A stretch of 8,655 nt of DNA from Planctomycetota bacterium (GTDB lineage: Bacteria > JAJVIF01 > JAPKYR01), in assembly GCA_030673355.1 (NCBI GenBank), contig DAOVJF010000091.1, positions 1-8,655 on the forward strand, read 5' to 3'. Positions within the stretch are counted from its first letter, which is position 1, and each line of letters starts with the position of its first letter. The notes beneath the pieces are model-generated. The model did no database searches. It saw nothing but the letters and a program-made list of their open reading frames with translations, and had not been told where the DNA came from. This document shows, in pieces, positions 1 to 5,183 of the stretch. A program made the translations under genes and the position numbers.

Positions 1-113
1 ACTGTACCGACCTCTCTTGTTCCCAGAATATCACTGCTGCTGCCTGAGCATGCAGGAATCATGATCAGCACCAGGCCACATATAGCCAACAACATAACTG
101 AGTTACGGATCAT
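1..113 (-). CDS. N-terminus of a putative lipoprotein (partial, runs off left edge)
   Basis: Only the first 37 codons are in the window. The protein begins MIRNSVMLLAIC, followed by a hydrophobic stretch and the lipobox-like IPAC at residues 21-24, then a Ser/Gly-rich linker (SGSSSD). This is the usual layout of a type II signal peptide: Cys24 would be lipidated and the mature protein would be anchored in a membrane facing outward. The start is supported by a strong ribosome binding site, GAGGTGG on the minus strand at 118-124, 4 bases before the ATG. A perfect TATAAT lies upstream at 146-151. The mature domain is outside the window, so no function can be given. It diverges from the radical SAM gene at 558. 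Confidence 0.72.
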   Translation of the reverse strand, partial: MIRNSVMLLAICGLVLIMIPACSGSSSDILGTREVGT

Positions 114-117
114 ACGA

Positions 118-124
118 CCACCTC
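118..124 (-). promoter_or_regulatory. Ribosome binding site of the left-edge lipoprotein gene
   Basis: The minus strand reads GAGGTGG 4 bases before the ATG at 113. It is one of the clearest Shine-Dalgarno matches in the window and fixes the start of a gene that has only 37 codons visible. Confidence 0.7.
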
Positions 125-145
125 GCGCAATATGCGCAACGCATT

Positions 146-151
146 ATTATA
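146..151 (-). promoter_or_regulatory. Putative -10 box (TATAAT) for the left-edge lipoprotein
   Basis: An exact TATAAT on the minus strand lies 32 bases upstream of the ATG, predicting a leader of about 25 bases that includes the GAGGTGG ribosome site. No TTGACA-like box is seen 16-18 bases further upstream. A dyad (176-191) is centred 35 bp upstream of this hexamer. Confidence 0.45.
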
Positions 152-175
152 AAAATAGATAAACCAAATTACTCA

Positions 176-191
176 CCAGCCCACTGGCTGG
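176..191. repeat. Perfect dyad CCAGCC-N4-GGCTGG
   Basis: Six-base arms flank CACT. On either strand it could form a GC-rich hairpin with a 4-base loop, but no T-run follows directly, so it does not look like an intrinsic terminator. Its half-sites match those of the palindrome at 4311-4328 except at one A/T position. Both dyads are centred 35 bp from the centre of a TATAAT. It could be an operator or activator site; the bound factor is unknown. Confidence 0.4.
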
Positions 192-370
192 CGACCGCCA
201 TTTTAACACATGGTTATTAAAAATCAACTGATCGACCATTTTCAACTGCTTGGATTCTCCAGCTTTACTTATATTTTTTTGATTTATCAATTCCTTAAAC
301 CTGTAACATTAGTCACCGAAAGGCTACATAACGTTACCATAACTAACAAAACCTGTCAAGGCATTATTCT

Positions 371-400
371 GGATTTTTGAAATTTAGGGCGAAAAAATCC
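371..400. repeat. AT-rich inverted repeat GGATTTTT / AAAAATCC
   Basis: Perfect 8-base arms at 371-378 and 393-400 are separated by 14 bases. A hairpin would be weak because each arm has only two G/C pairs. It lies about 160 bases before the radical SAM start and could be a protein-binding dyad or chance in an AT-rich stretch. Confidence 0.25.
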
Positions 401-542
401 AACCGCAAGATTGAGGCGGCACTGGTGGTGGTCGGCACTTTTTTTTCCCGACGATCGCATACTGTTAAAAGTGAACTCCGTGAAAACGGTATTGGAATTT
501 GAGACAGCCTCCTGTGAAGTGGGAAGCAAGGGGAATTTGTTG

Positions 543-548
543 TAGAAT
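543..548 (+). promoter_or_regulatory. Putative -10 box (TAGAAT) next to the radical SAM start
   Basis: TAGAAT matches TATAAT at 5 of 6 positions and ends 9 bases before the ATG at 558. If used, transcription would begin within a few bases of the start codon, giving a leaderless or nearly leaderless mRNA. This fits the lack of any Shine-Dalgarno sequence. No good -35 is seen: the hexamer 17 bp upstream is TGGGAA. Confidence 0.3.
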
Positions 549-557
549 TGACGCGTT

Positions 558-2036
558 ATGGCTGATAAGCCGACAATTTTATTCATCGCGATCGTTCCAC
601 CGTTTTACTCGCCGTCGGAGGTGAAAAATTACGGGCCGCTCCGCACGTTCGAACTGATTCCGCACAAACATTCGGTGTTGGCATTAGTCGCATGGCTGAG
701 AGAACATGGCTGCGATGGTCGTTATGTCTGGATATTCCCCGATGATAAATCCGGTCCGCAGAAAATCGGGGTGGCCATAAAGGAATTCCAGCCCGACGCG
801 ATCGGTTTCAGCCTGGTTACAGAGGAAATGGTCAGCCATTACCCCGCGATCGAGGCAATCAAAAAAAAGCACCCGGACATCCCGGTGATTCTCGGTGGCC
901 CGCATGCCACTGCTGTACCCGTTGAAACATTAAATACGTTCCCCCTGATTGATTATGCCTGTATAGGCGAGGGTGAAAGAACACTCACCGAATGGCTGAC
1001 CCTGATTCATGAGGGTAAAAGCAAATCGGAATTGATAAATGTCGCAGGAATCGCGTTCAGGGGAGATTCAGGTGAAATTATTGTTACCCCTCCGAGGGAG
1101 ATGTTCGAAGATATTAACATCCTTCCGGATCCCGCGTTCGATTTGATCGTGAATCCGGAATCCCCGGTCGGTATAAAATCCGCGTTTCCAATTGTCGGAT
1201 CGTATGGATGCCGGTTCTTCTGCACATTCTGCGCCGCCGAACATGGGAAATATCGCTATATGGCAGCGGAGAGAATAGTCAATCAGATCCAGGAAGCCCG
1301 GGAGAAGTACGGCGTCGAATATTTCGCGATCCGCGACAGCCTCTGGCCTCCATCCGCCGATTGGCTGGATGAATTCTGCGACCTTATCGAAAGCCGTGGA
1401 CTCGACATCAAGTTTCATTTTGAAACCCGTGCCGGGATTTTGAGTGTCGATCAATGGCGACGGCTAAAAAAAATCGGTGCGCAGGCGGTAGCGGTAGGAG
1501 TGGAATCCGGCGATGAGGAAATGCTGGTACGTATCAAGAAAGGCATCACGCTCGATATGATCAGGGAGACTTTCAGGCACCTGCACGAGGTCGGTTTACT
1601 CGGGGTCGCGTTTGTCATGTACGGAAACCAGGGCGAGACGCGTGAGTCGATACGGAAATCCGTCGAATTCATAATTGAAATCAACCCGGCGCTGCTTTCC
1701 CTCGCGACATTCCGTCCGCTGCCGGGCACCGAGGCGTTTGAATTTGTGAAGGAGGAGGATCGGGACTGGTGGATGAGGGGCCAGTACCCGTCGATCTGCG
1801 AACTAACGACAGATGAACTCCACCGGCTGAGGGGAGATACGCATATAAGATATCCCTTACGGTGGCGATACCTCCAGCAGAATGTTTTTGGCGGGAACCT
1901 GCCATCCGAATTCCGCGGTGTCTGCTGGCGATCGTACAAAGTGCACCTCAGAAAATATTTACTGGGGATAGGTGAAAGGTCGGGACTGCTTCGTCCGATA
2001 ATTCACGGGATGAAGAGGCTCGTTGAGAAAAAGTGA
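558..2036 (+). CDS. B12-binding-type radical SAM protein
   Basis: This 492-residue protein has the two-domain layout of cobalamin-binding radical SAM enzymes. Residues about 5-175 look like the B12-binding Rossmann domain, with LGGPHAT at 112-118 and IGEGE at 136-140. Residues about 205-400 form the radical SAM core: CxxxCxxC at Cys218, Cys222 and Cys225 to ligate the 4Fe-4S cluster, FETR at 288-291, GVESGD at 314-319 and RPLPGT at 386-391. A basic C-terminal tail of about 90 residues follows. The cobalamin-ligating DxHxxG motif is not apparent, so B12 may bind base-off without a protein ligand, or not at all. Members of this family carry out methylations, ring closures or thioether formation on many substrates; the substrate here cannot be read. 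The start is fixed by an in-frame stop at 549-551. There is no ribosome site; a TAGAAT lies just upstream. It appears monocistronic and converges on yjbQ. Confidence 0.9.
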   Translation: MADKPTILFIAIVPPFYSPSEVKNYGPLRTFELIPHKHSVLALVAWLREHGCDGRYVWIFPDDKSGPQKIGVAIKEFQPDAIGFSLVTEEMVSHYPAIEAIKKKHPDIPVILGGPHATAVPVETLNTFPLIDYACIGEGERTLTEWLTLIHEGKSKSELINVAGIAFRGDSGEIIVTPPREMFEDINILPDPAFDLIVNPESPVGIKSAFPIVGSYGCRFFCTFCAAEHGKYRYMAAERIVNQIQEAREKYGVEYFAIRDSLWPPSADWLDEFCDLIESRGLDIKFHFETRAGILSVDQWRRLKKIGAQAVAVGVESGDEEMLVRIKKGITLDMIRETFRHLHEVGLLGVAFVMYGNQGETRESIRKSVEFIIEINPALLSLATFRPLPGTEAFEFVKEEDRDWWMRGQYPSICELTTDELHRLRGDTHIRYPLRWRYLQQNVFGGNLPSEFRGVCWRSYKVHLRKYLLGIGERSGLLRPIIHGMKRLVEKK

Positions 2037-2122
2037 ACGGATACAACAGCGTCAAATTAAGTTACAGCAGTACTGTTAAACCAATTCCGTTTTCAGGCGC
2101 ACCTGATCAATCAAACAAATAA

Positions 2123-2560
2123 TTATTCCCCTGATATTGTTACAAATAACTCCCTGGTCCTCGGACGCGTATCGTTATCGATAAACACCACCTGCTGCCA
2201 CGTCCCCAGCCTCGGACTCCCGTTCCTGACAGGTACCGTGATATCGGGCCCGATAACGCTCGCTCTTAAATGCGAGTGCCCGTTGTCATCATGCCAGGTT
2301 TCGTGATGAAAATATTCTCCCCATGCAGGACCCGGAGGTGTTGGTGGAATATGACGGTCGAAATATTCCTTTAAATCTCGCACGCAACCCGGCTCAAATT
2401 CGGTTGTTGTAAGAGCGCCGGTCGATCCCGGGCAGAAAACATGAGCTATCCCGGCCGATATCCCCGATCGTTTTATACATCCTGCAAGTTCTGATGTAAT
2501 GTTAGAGACATCGGAATTTCCCCGTGTACTGACTGAGATTGTGTCTGTATGTACGGTCAT
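2123..2560 (-). CDS. yjbQ: YjbQ/UPF0047 family protein (secondary thiamine-phosphate synthase)
   Basis: At 145 residues it matches the usual family length of about 140. Conserved family patterns are visible: CPGSTGALTTTE (43-54), a conserved Trp-His (89-90), DNGHSHLRASVIG (92-104), VPVRNG (109-114) and LGTWQQVVF (118-126). The His, Glu and Asn/Gly/His positions form the family's putative active site. E. coli YjbQ has weak thiamine-phosphate synthase activity, hence the name, but the physiological role of the family is unsettled. The start codon overlaps the upstream gene's stop as ATGA (2557-2560), and an AGGGAGG ribosome site (2568-2574) sits inside that gene 7 bases before the ATG. The two are therefore almost certainly co-transcribed and translationally coupled. 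It ends 86 bp from the converging radical SAM gene. Confidence 0.92.
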   Translation of the reverse strand: MTVHTDTISVSTRGNSDVSNITSELAGCIKRSGISAGIAHVFCPGSTGALTTTEFEPGCVRDLKEYFDRHIPPTPPGPAWGEYFHHETWHDDNGHSHLRASVIGPDITVPVRNGSPRLGTWQQVVFIDNDTRPRTRELFVTISGE

Positions 2561-2904
2561 GACTGATCCTCCCTGACCTGCTTTAATAAATCAATTGCCC
2601 GCCTGAGATGTGGAATTACAATTGAGCCCCCTATTATAAGGCTGACCGACATCGCCTCCCAGATTTCCTCATCGGAGAATCCCAGATCAATACATTGCCT
2701 GAGATGATATCGTACACAGTCATCGCATCTGAGAACCATCGAGCACGAAAGCCCGAGAAGCTCCTTGGTTTTTGCAGGCAGTGCGCCATCGCGATAGGTC
2801 TGCGAATCGAGCGAGAAAAATCTTTTTACCTCAAGCGGAGCCTCATCGAGTATTTTTTTATTCATGCGCTCCCTGAATTGTTCGAAGGATTCCTGATTGG
2901 CCAT
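2557..2904 (-). CDS. Carboxymuconolactone decarboxylase / AhpD-like protein
   Basis: This 115-residue all-alpha protein has the CMD/AhpD fold signature: LPAKTKELLGLSCSMVLRCDDCVRYH, with the redox pair Cys60-x-x-Cys63 and His67 (CxxC-x3-H), then a helical stretch with EEIWEAMSVSL (79-89) and a Gly-Gly turn. Proteins of this type are usually small homo-oligomers that act as thiol peroxidases or disulfide reductases (AhpD-like); the true gamma-carboxymuconolactone decarboxylases are a minority. The CxxC favours the redox role. A GGGAG ribosome site lies 11 bases before the ATG, rather far. It is coupled to yjbQ by a 4-base overlap and lies 72 bp downstream of the unknown gene 4209-2977 on the same strand. 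No promoter is evident in that gap, so all three may share one transcript. Confidence 0.9.
   Translation of the reverse strand: MANQESFEQFRERMNKKILDEAPLEVKRFFSLDSQTYRDGALPAKTKELLGLSCSMVLRCDDCVRYHLRQCIDLGFSDEEIWEAMSVSLIIGGSIVIPHLRRAIDLLKQVREDQS
2568..2574 (-). promoter_or_regulatory. Ribosome binding site of yjbQ
   Basis: AGGGAGG on the minus strand lies 7 bases before the yjbQ ATG and within the last codons of the upstream CMD gene. It confirms the ATGA-coupled start. Confidence 0.7.
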
Positions 2905-2976
2905 TGTTTAAATGTCTCCCTTGGAAAGGTGATAGAGAGATTAGCAGAAAAAAAATAAAATAACATTCGGGAAGGA

Positions 2977-4209
2977 TTAACAGCCGTATGCCATGAGGAC
3001 AGATATGGTCATGATTATTATTAAAATTGTGATGGGTGCCATTAAACAGAAATTCAATCTTGCAGGCAACGCGACATTAGGACTGTAAATCCCATCACCT
3101 TGTTTGAAATATGGCCCATGAGAAATAACGCTGTCCAGCTCTTTTTCAGCCGAAGCCCTGACAACATTTTTATTAACGCTTAACCCTTTAAGGTAAAGGG
3201 GTACATAGCAGGTATAGATATGGCTTTCGAGCGGATCACGTTGTTTATCACCTTCATCAAATTTTATGTCGATTCTTGCGCTTGATTCATACGGGTCTAC
3301 CGATTTGACTACAACACCGGTATATTCTGCAGCCATCCTTTTGTCAACAAGCCTGGGATAAAATTCCTGAATGACATTTTCGACAATTCTTAAATGCCTT
3401 TTCTGTTCAGATTCAATTTTATCAACCGCTGTAAAAATATTAGTCAGGTTTCTCAACCACTTTCCTGCCATTGTTTCAGAAGAAAATCCTATCCCTGCTA
3501 AGTCCTTTAGTTCCTCCAAAGGTAAATATTCTGATCCCAGCAGACGTTCACATTCCTGAATAAATTTCGTTCTGTCCTCGTCAGAAACCAAGCCGGCCAG
3601 CCACCCGGCGTTGTCACTCCAATCCTTATCTTCGGAGGTTGAGCCAAAGGCCAGGATATTCAGGAAACGTCCAACCATCGGATAATCCATCTTTAAATCG
3701 AATGCGGCCAGCGTTTCATAAACTCCGGAATTATCATACTGGGGATTTAGAGTTAAGAACCACGTGTCAAGCCAGTGGTTATTCTCAATCACGAAAGGCA
3801 CGTTGTGGTACCGCATCCAGATTAATCGTTGTTTATGGTTGCCAGAATCTATAATCAAAGGTTTTAAACTTCGATCGACAGGATAAATCCCCCAATTGCA
3901 CTGCCATAGCAGATCATAAAGCGTCTCAGCATCAATACTTGAAGGTATTACCCAAACAGAAGGGGCCAGGCAGTCCGTAAAAAGATCGCATTCCCTGATC
4001 TTCGAATCGTCCTGACTAAATTTTAATAGAGAAGCAGAAAACTCATTTGTGATCCTGCCCAGGAGCTTTATACGTCTCTCCCTGTATTCATCGCCCAAGC
4101 CCTTAATTCCCCACACAGGAAGCCCAGGATCCACCCGATGGATGTATTCCTGTCCGATGATTCGGATAATTTCCTGCCCTTTAGGGTCTATCATGAAGTC
4201 AAACGACAT
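2977..4209 (-). CDS. Unrecognised protein with C-terminal membrane anchor
   Basis: I do not recognise this family. From the ATG at 4209 the protein has 410 residues (MSFDFMIDPKG...). It has no N-terminal signal, is mostly polar with a mixed alpha/beta look, and ends in one hydrophobic segment at about 385-407 (FCLMAPITILIIIMTISVLM), so it is likely tail-anchored with the bulk in the cytoplasm. Trp/His/Asp-rich patches such as NNHWLDTWFLTLNP (143-156) and DWSDNAGWLAGL (196-207) may mark a conserved core. Residues about 293-360 look beta-rich (YTGVVVKSVDP, ARIDIKF, YTCYVPLYL). The frame stays open to a TTG at 4251, but GGGGA 6 bases before the ATG at 4209 makes that start best; an ATG at 4236 lacks a ribosome site. 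Two TATAAT hexamers lie upstream. It is AT-richer than its neighbours. Confidence 0.8.
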   Translation of the reverse strand: MSFDFMIDPKGQEIIRIIGQEYIHRVDPGLPVWGIKGLGDEYRERRIKLLGRITNEFSASLLKFSQDDSKIRECDLFTDCLAPSVWVIPSSIDAETLYDLLWQCNWGIYPVDRSLKPLIIDSGNHKQRLIWMRYHNVPFVIENNHWLDTWFLTLNPQYDNSGVYETLAAFDLKMDYPMVGRFLNILAFGSTSEDKDWSDNAGWLAGLVSDEDRTKFIQECERLLGSEYLPLEELKDLAGIGFSSETMAGKWLRNLTNIFTAVDKIESEQKRHLRIVENVIQEFYPRLVDKRMAAEYTGVVVKSVDPYESSARIDIKFDEGDKQRDPLESHIYTCYVPLYLKGLSVNKNVVRASAEKELDSVISHGPYFKQGDGIYSPNVALPARLNFCLMAPITILIIIMTISVLMAYGC

Positions 4210-4215
4210 TACTTT

Positions 4216-4220
4216 TCCCC
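4216..4220 (-). promoter_or_regulatory. Ribosome binding site that decides the 4209 start
   Basis: GGGGA on the minus strand lies 6 bases before the ATG at 4209. The competing in-frame starts at 4251 (TTG) and 4236 (ATG) have nothing comparable. Confidence 0.5.
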
Positions 4221-4234
4221 GGAATGAGTTTATC

Positions 4235-4259
4235 ATTATAAGACATTTCAAACATTATA
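4235..4259 (-). promoter_or_regulatory. Two putative -10 boxes (TATAAT) for the 4209 gene
   Basis: Exact TATAAT hexamers occur on the minus strand at 4254-4259 and 4235-4240. They are 44 and 25 bases upstream of the ATG at 4209 and downstream of the TTG at 4251 in the case of 4235-4240. This supports 4209 as the start, because transcripts from the nearer hexamer would not include the longer frame. Neither has a TTGACA-like box at 16-18 bp. Confidence 0.4.
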
Positions 4260-4310
4260 CAGTTGCTTAATAATTCAAAAATCGTTGAGCGCAAACCCGG
4301 ACTGATCGAC

Positions 4311-4328
4311 CCTGCCACATGTGGCAGG
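4311..4328. repeat. Perfect 18-bp palindrome between divergent genes
   Basis: CCTGCCACATGTGGCAGG is a perfect dyad without spacer. It sits between the minus-strand -10 boxes (4235-4259) and the plus-strand -10 (4352-4357), centred 35 bp from the latter. A 9-bp perfect dyad is expected at any given position about once in 262,000. No T-run follows on either strand, so a terminator is unlikely. Its half-sites resemble those at 176-191. Most likely it is a regulator-binding site for one or both divergent genes; a dispersed palindromic repeat is the alternative. Confidence 0.55.
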
Positions 4329-4351
4329 AGGGTTTGAAATCAAAATCCTGC

Positions 4352-4357
4352 TATAAT
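4352..4357 (+). promoter_or_regulatory. Putative -10 box (TATAAT), near-leaderless GT2 promoter
   Basis: An exact TATAAT ends 13 bases before the ATG at 4371. A start point about 7 bases downstream would leave a leader of only some 6 bases, which agrees with the absence of a Shine-Dalgarno sequence. The hexamer 17 bp upstream (AGGGTT) is not a -35 match. Confidence 0.5.
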
Positions 4358-4370
4358 TCCTGTAATCGCG

Positions 4371-5144
4371 ATGATCTATTTCCTTCTGCCATCATACAAT
4401 GAAGAATCCGCTCTTCCGCTCGTCCTCGAAACCATCTCCGGGCTCAAATTTCCCGGTGAAGACTGGCATGTTGTCGCGGTTGATGACGGGTCATCGGATG
4501 GCACACCGGGAGTGTTGAAAGAATGGGTTGAAAAGATCCCCATGACAATTCTTACCCATTCTCAAAATATGGGGCTTGGACGTGCGATACGCACAGGGTT
4601 TGAGCACCTTCTGGAAATAATCAAAACAGATGATGCTGTAATTGCACTCGATGCGGATAACACGCAGGATGCGAAAATCTCTTTAAAAATGCGGGTAAAG
4701 CAGCTTGCGAACGACCTGGATGTCGTTATCGCGAGCCGTTACCACACGGGGGAAGACGGTAGCGGAAAGGAAGTCGGGCTGGCGCTTCACCGGAAAATTC
4801 TCTCGCGCGGGGTGAGTTTCATTCTCGATTGGGCTTTCCATGTGAGTGGAGCGAAGGATTATTCATGCGGGTACAGGCTGTATTCAGGCCGGATTTTACA
4901 TCGGGCAAGGGAAGTTTACGGCGTTAAACTGGTCGAAGAACAGAATTTTGTCTGCATGGCGGAAATCCTTTTGAAGCTGGATAATATTGGAGCGAAAATC
5001 GGGGAGGTATCGCTCGTGCTTCGCTACGATCTCAAGGGCAGCCCGAGCAAGATGAAGGTGGTTCGGACGGTGCTCAGGTATTTCAGGATGATCTGGAGAT
5101 TTAAAGGGCTTGGTGAGTTGAAGAAATACAAGTATCCACGATAA
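4371..5144 (+). CDS. GT2 family glycosyltransferase (DPM1/polyprenyl-phosphate type)
   Basis: This 257-residue GT-A fold protein carries the full set of family 2 motifs: PSYNEE (7-12), VDDGSSDGT (37-45), NMGLGRAIRTG (66-76), the metal-binding DAD at 94-96 and SRYHTGEDG. The C-terminal region has conserved Tyr/Arg-rich segments. The order resembles dolichol-phosphate mannose synthase and bacterial polyprenyl-phosphate sugar transferases, which move a sugar from a nucleotide donor to a lipid phosphate at the inner face of the membrane. There are no transmembrane helices, unlike CsbB- or ArnC-type enzymes. The start is the first ATG after an in-frame stop at 4335-4337; it has no ribosome site but a TATAAT 13 bases upstream. 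It probably opens an operon with the lipoprotein 39 bp downstream. The sugar and acceptor cannot be read. Confidence 0.9.
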   Translation: MIYFLLPSYNEESALPLVLETISGLKFPGEDWHVVAVDDGSSDGTPGVLKEWVEKIPMTILTHSQNMGLGRAIRTGFEHLLEIIKTDDAVIALDADNTQDAKISLKMRVKQLANDLDVVIASRYHTGEDGSGKEVGLALHRKILSRGVSFILDWAFHVSGAKDYSCGYRLYSGRILHRAREVYGVKLVEEQNFVCMAEILLKLDNIGAKIGEVSLVLRYDLKGSPSKMKVVRTVLRYFRMIWRFKGLGELKKYKYPR

Positions 5145-5183
5145 TATTTTGTTACAACATTAAATCTGATTAAGACCAAAATT

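Larger units (their letters stand above)
114..557. other. Divergent intergenic region (444 bp), no gene seen
   Basis: This separates the outward-facing lipoprotein (113, -) and radical SAM gene (558, +). It holds, in order: the lipoprotein ribosome site and -10, the dyad at 176-191, an AT-rich stretch around 225-360, an 8-bp inverted repeat (371-378 with 393-400), two direct copies of CGGCACT (417-423 and 433-439) running into a T8 tract (439-446), and a TAGAAT at 543-548 just before the radical SAM start. I found no tRNA or riboswitch core. The open frame on the minus strand through 356-586 has no ribosome site and no protein-like pattern, so I do not treat it as a gene. Confidence 0.6.

Noticed and set aside
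431..448. Sigma-54 promoter at CGGCACT followed by the T-run
   Set aside because: The GG element is present, but the GC expected 10 bases later is replaced by T, so the -24/-12 pattern fails.
356..586. Minus-strand open frame of 76 codons overlapping the radical SAM start
   Set aside because: It has no ribosome site, a low-complexity amino-acid mix with no motif, and it overlaps a strongly supported gene. It is most likely chance in intergenic DNA.
1068..1939. Minus-strand open frames of 128 and 162 codons inside the radical SAM gene
   Set aside because: Their translations show only mirrored codon bias (Ser/Pro/Arg runs) and no family pattern. The plus-strand frame carries intact catalytic motifs.
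2036..2091. Possible terminator between the convergent radical SAM and yjbQ genes
   Set aside because: AACGGA (2036-2041) can pair with TCCGTT (2086-2091) and AACAG (2045-2049) with CTGTT (2073-2077), but the stem is interrupted, the loop is over 20 bases and only a short T-run follows. It is too weak to call.
2944..2966. T-rich tract (minus strand) after the stop of the 4209 gene, as a terminator
   Set aside because: No stem-loop precedes the T-run, so an intrinsic terminator is not supported and read-through into the CMD gene remains possible.
4235..4251. Longer N-terminus of the 4209 gene from TTG 4251 or ATG 4236
   Set aside because: Neither has a ribosome site. A TATAAT lies inside the extension, and GGGGA is well placed for ATG 4209.
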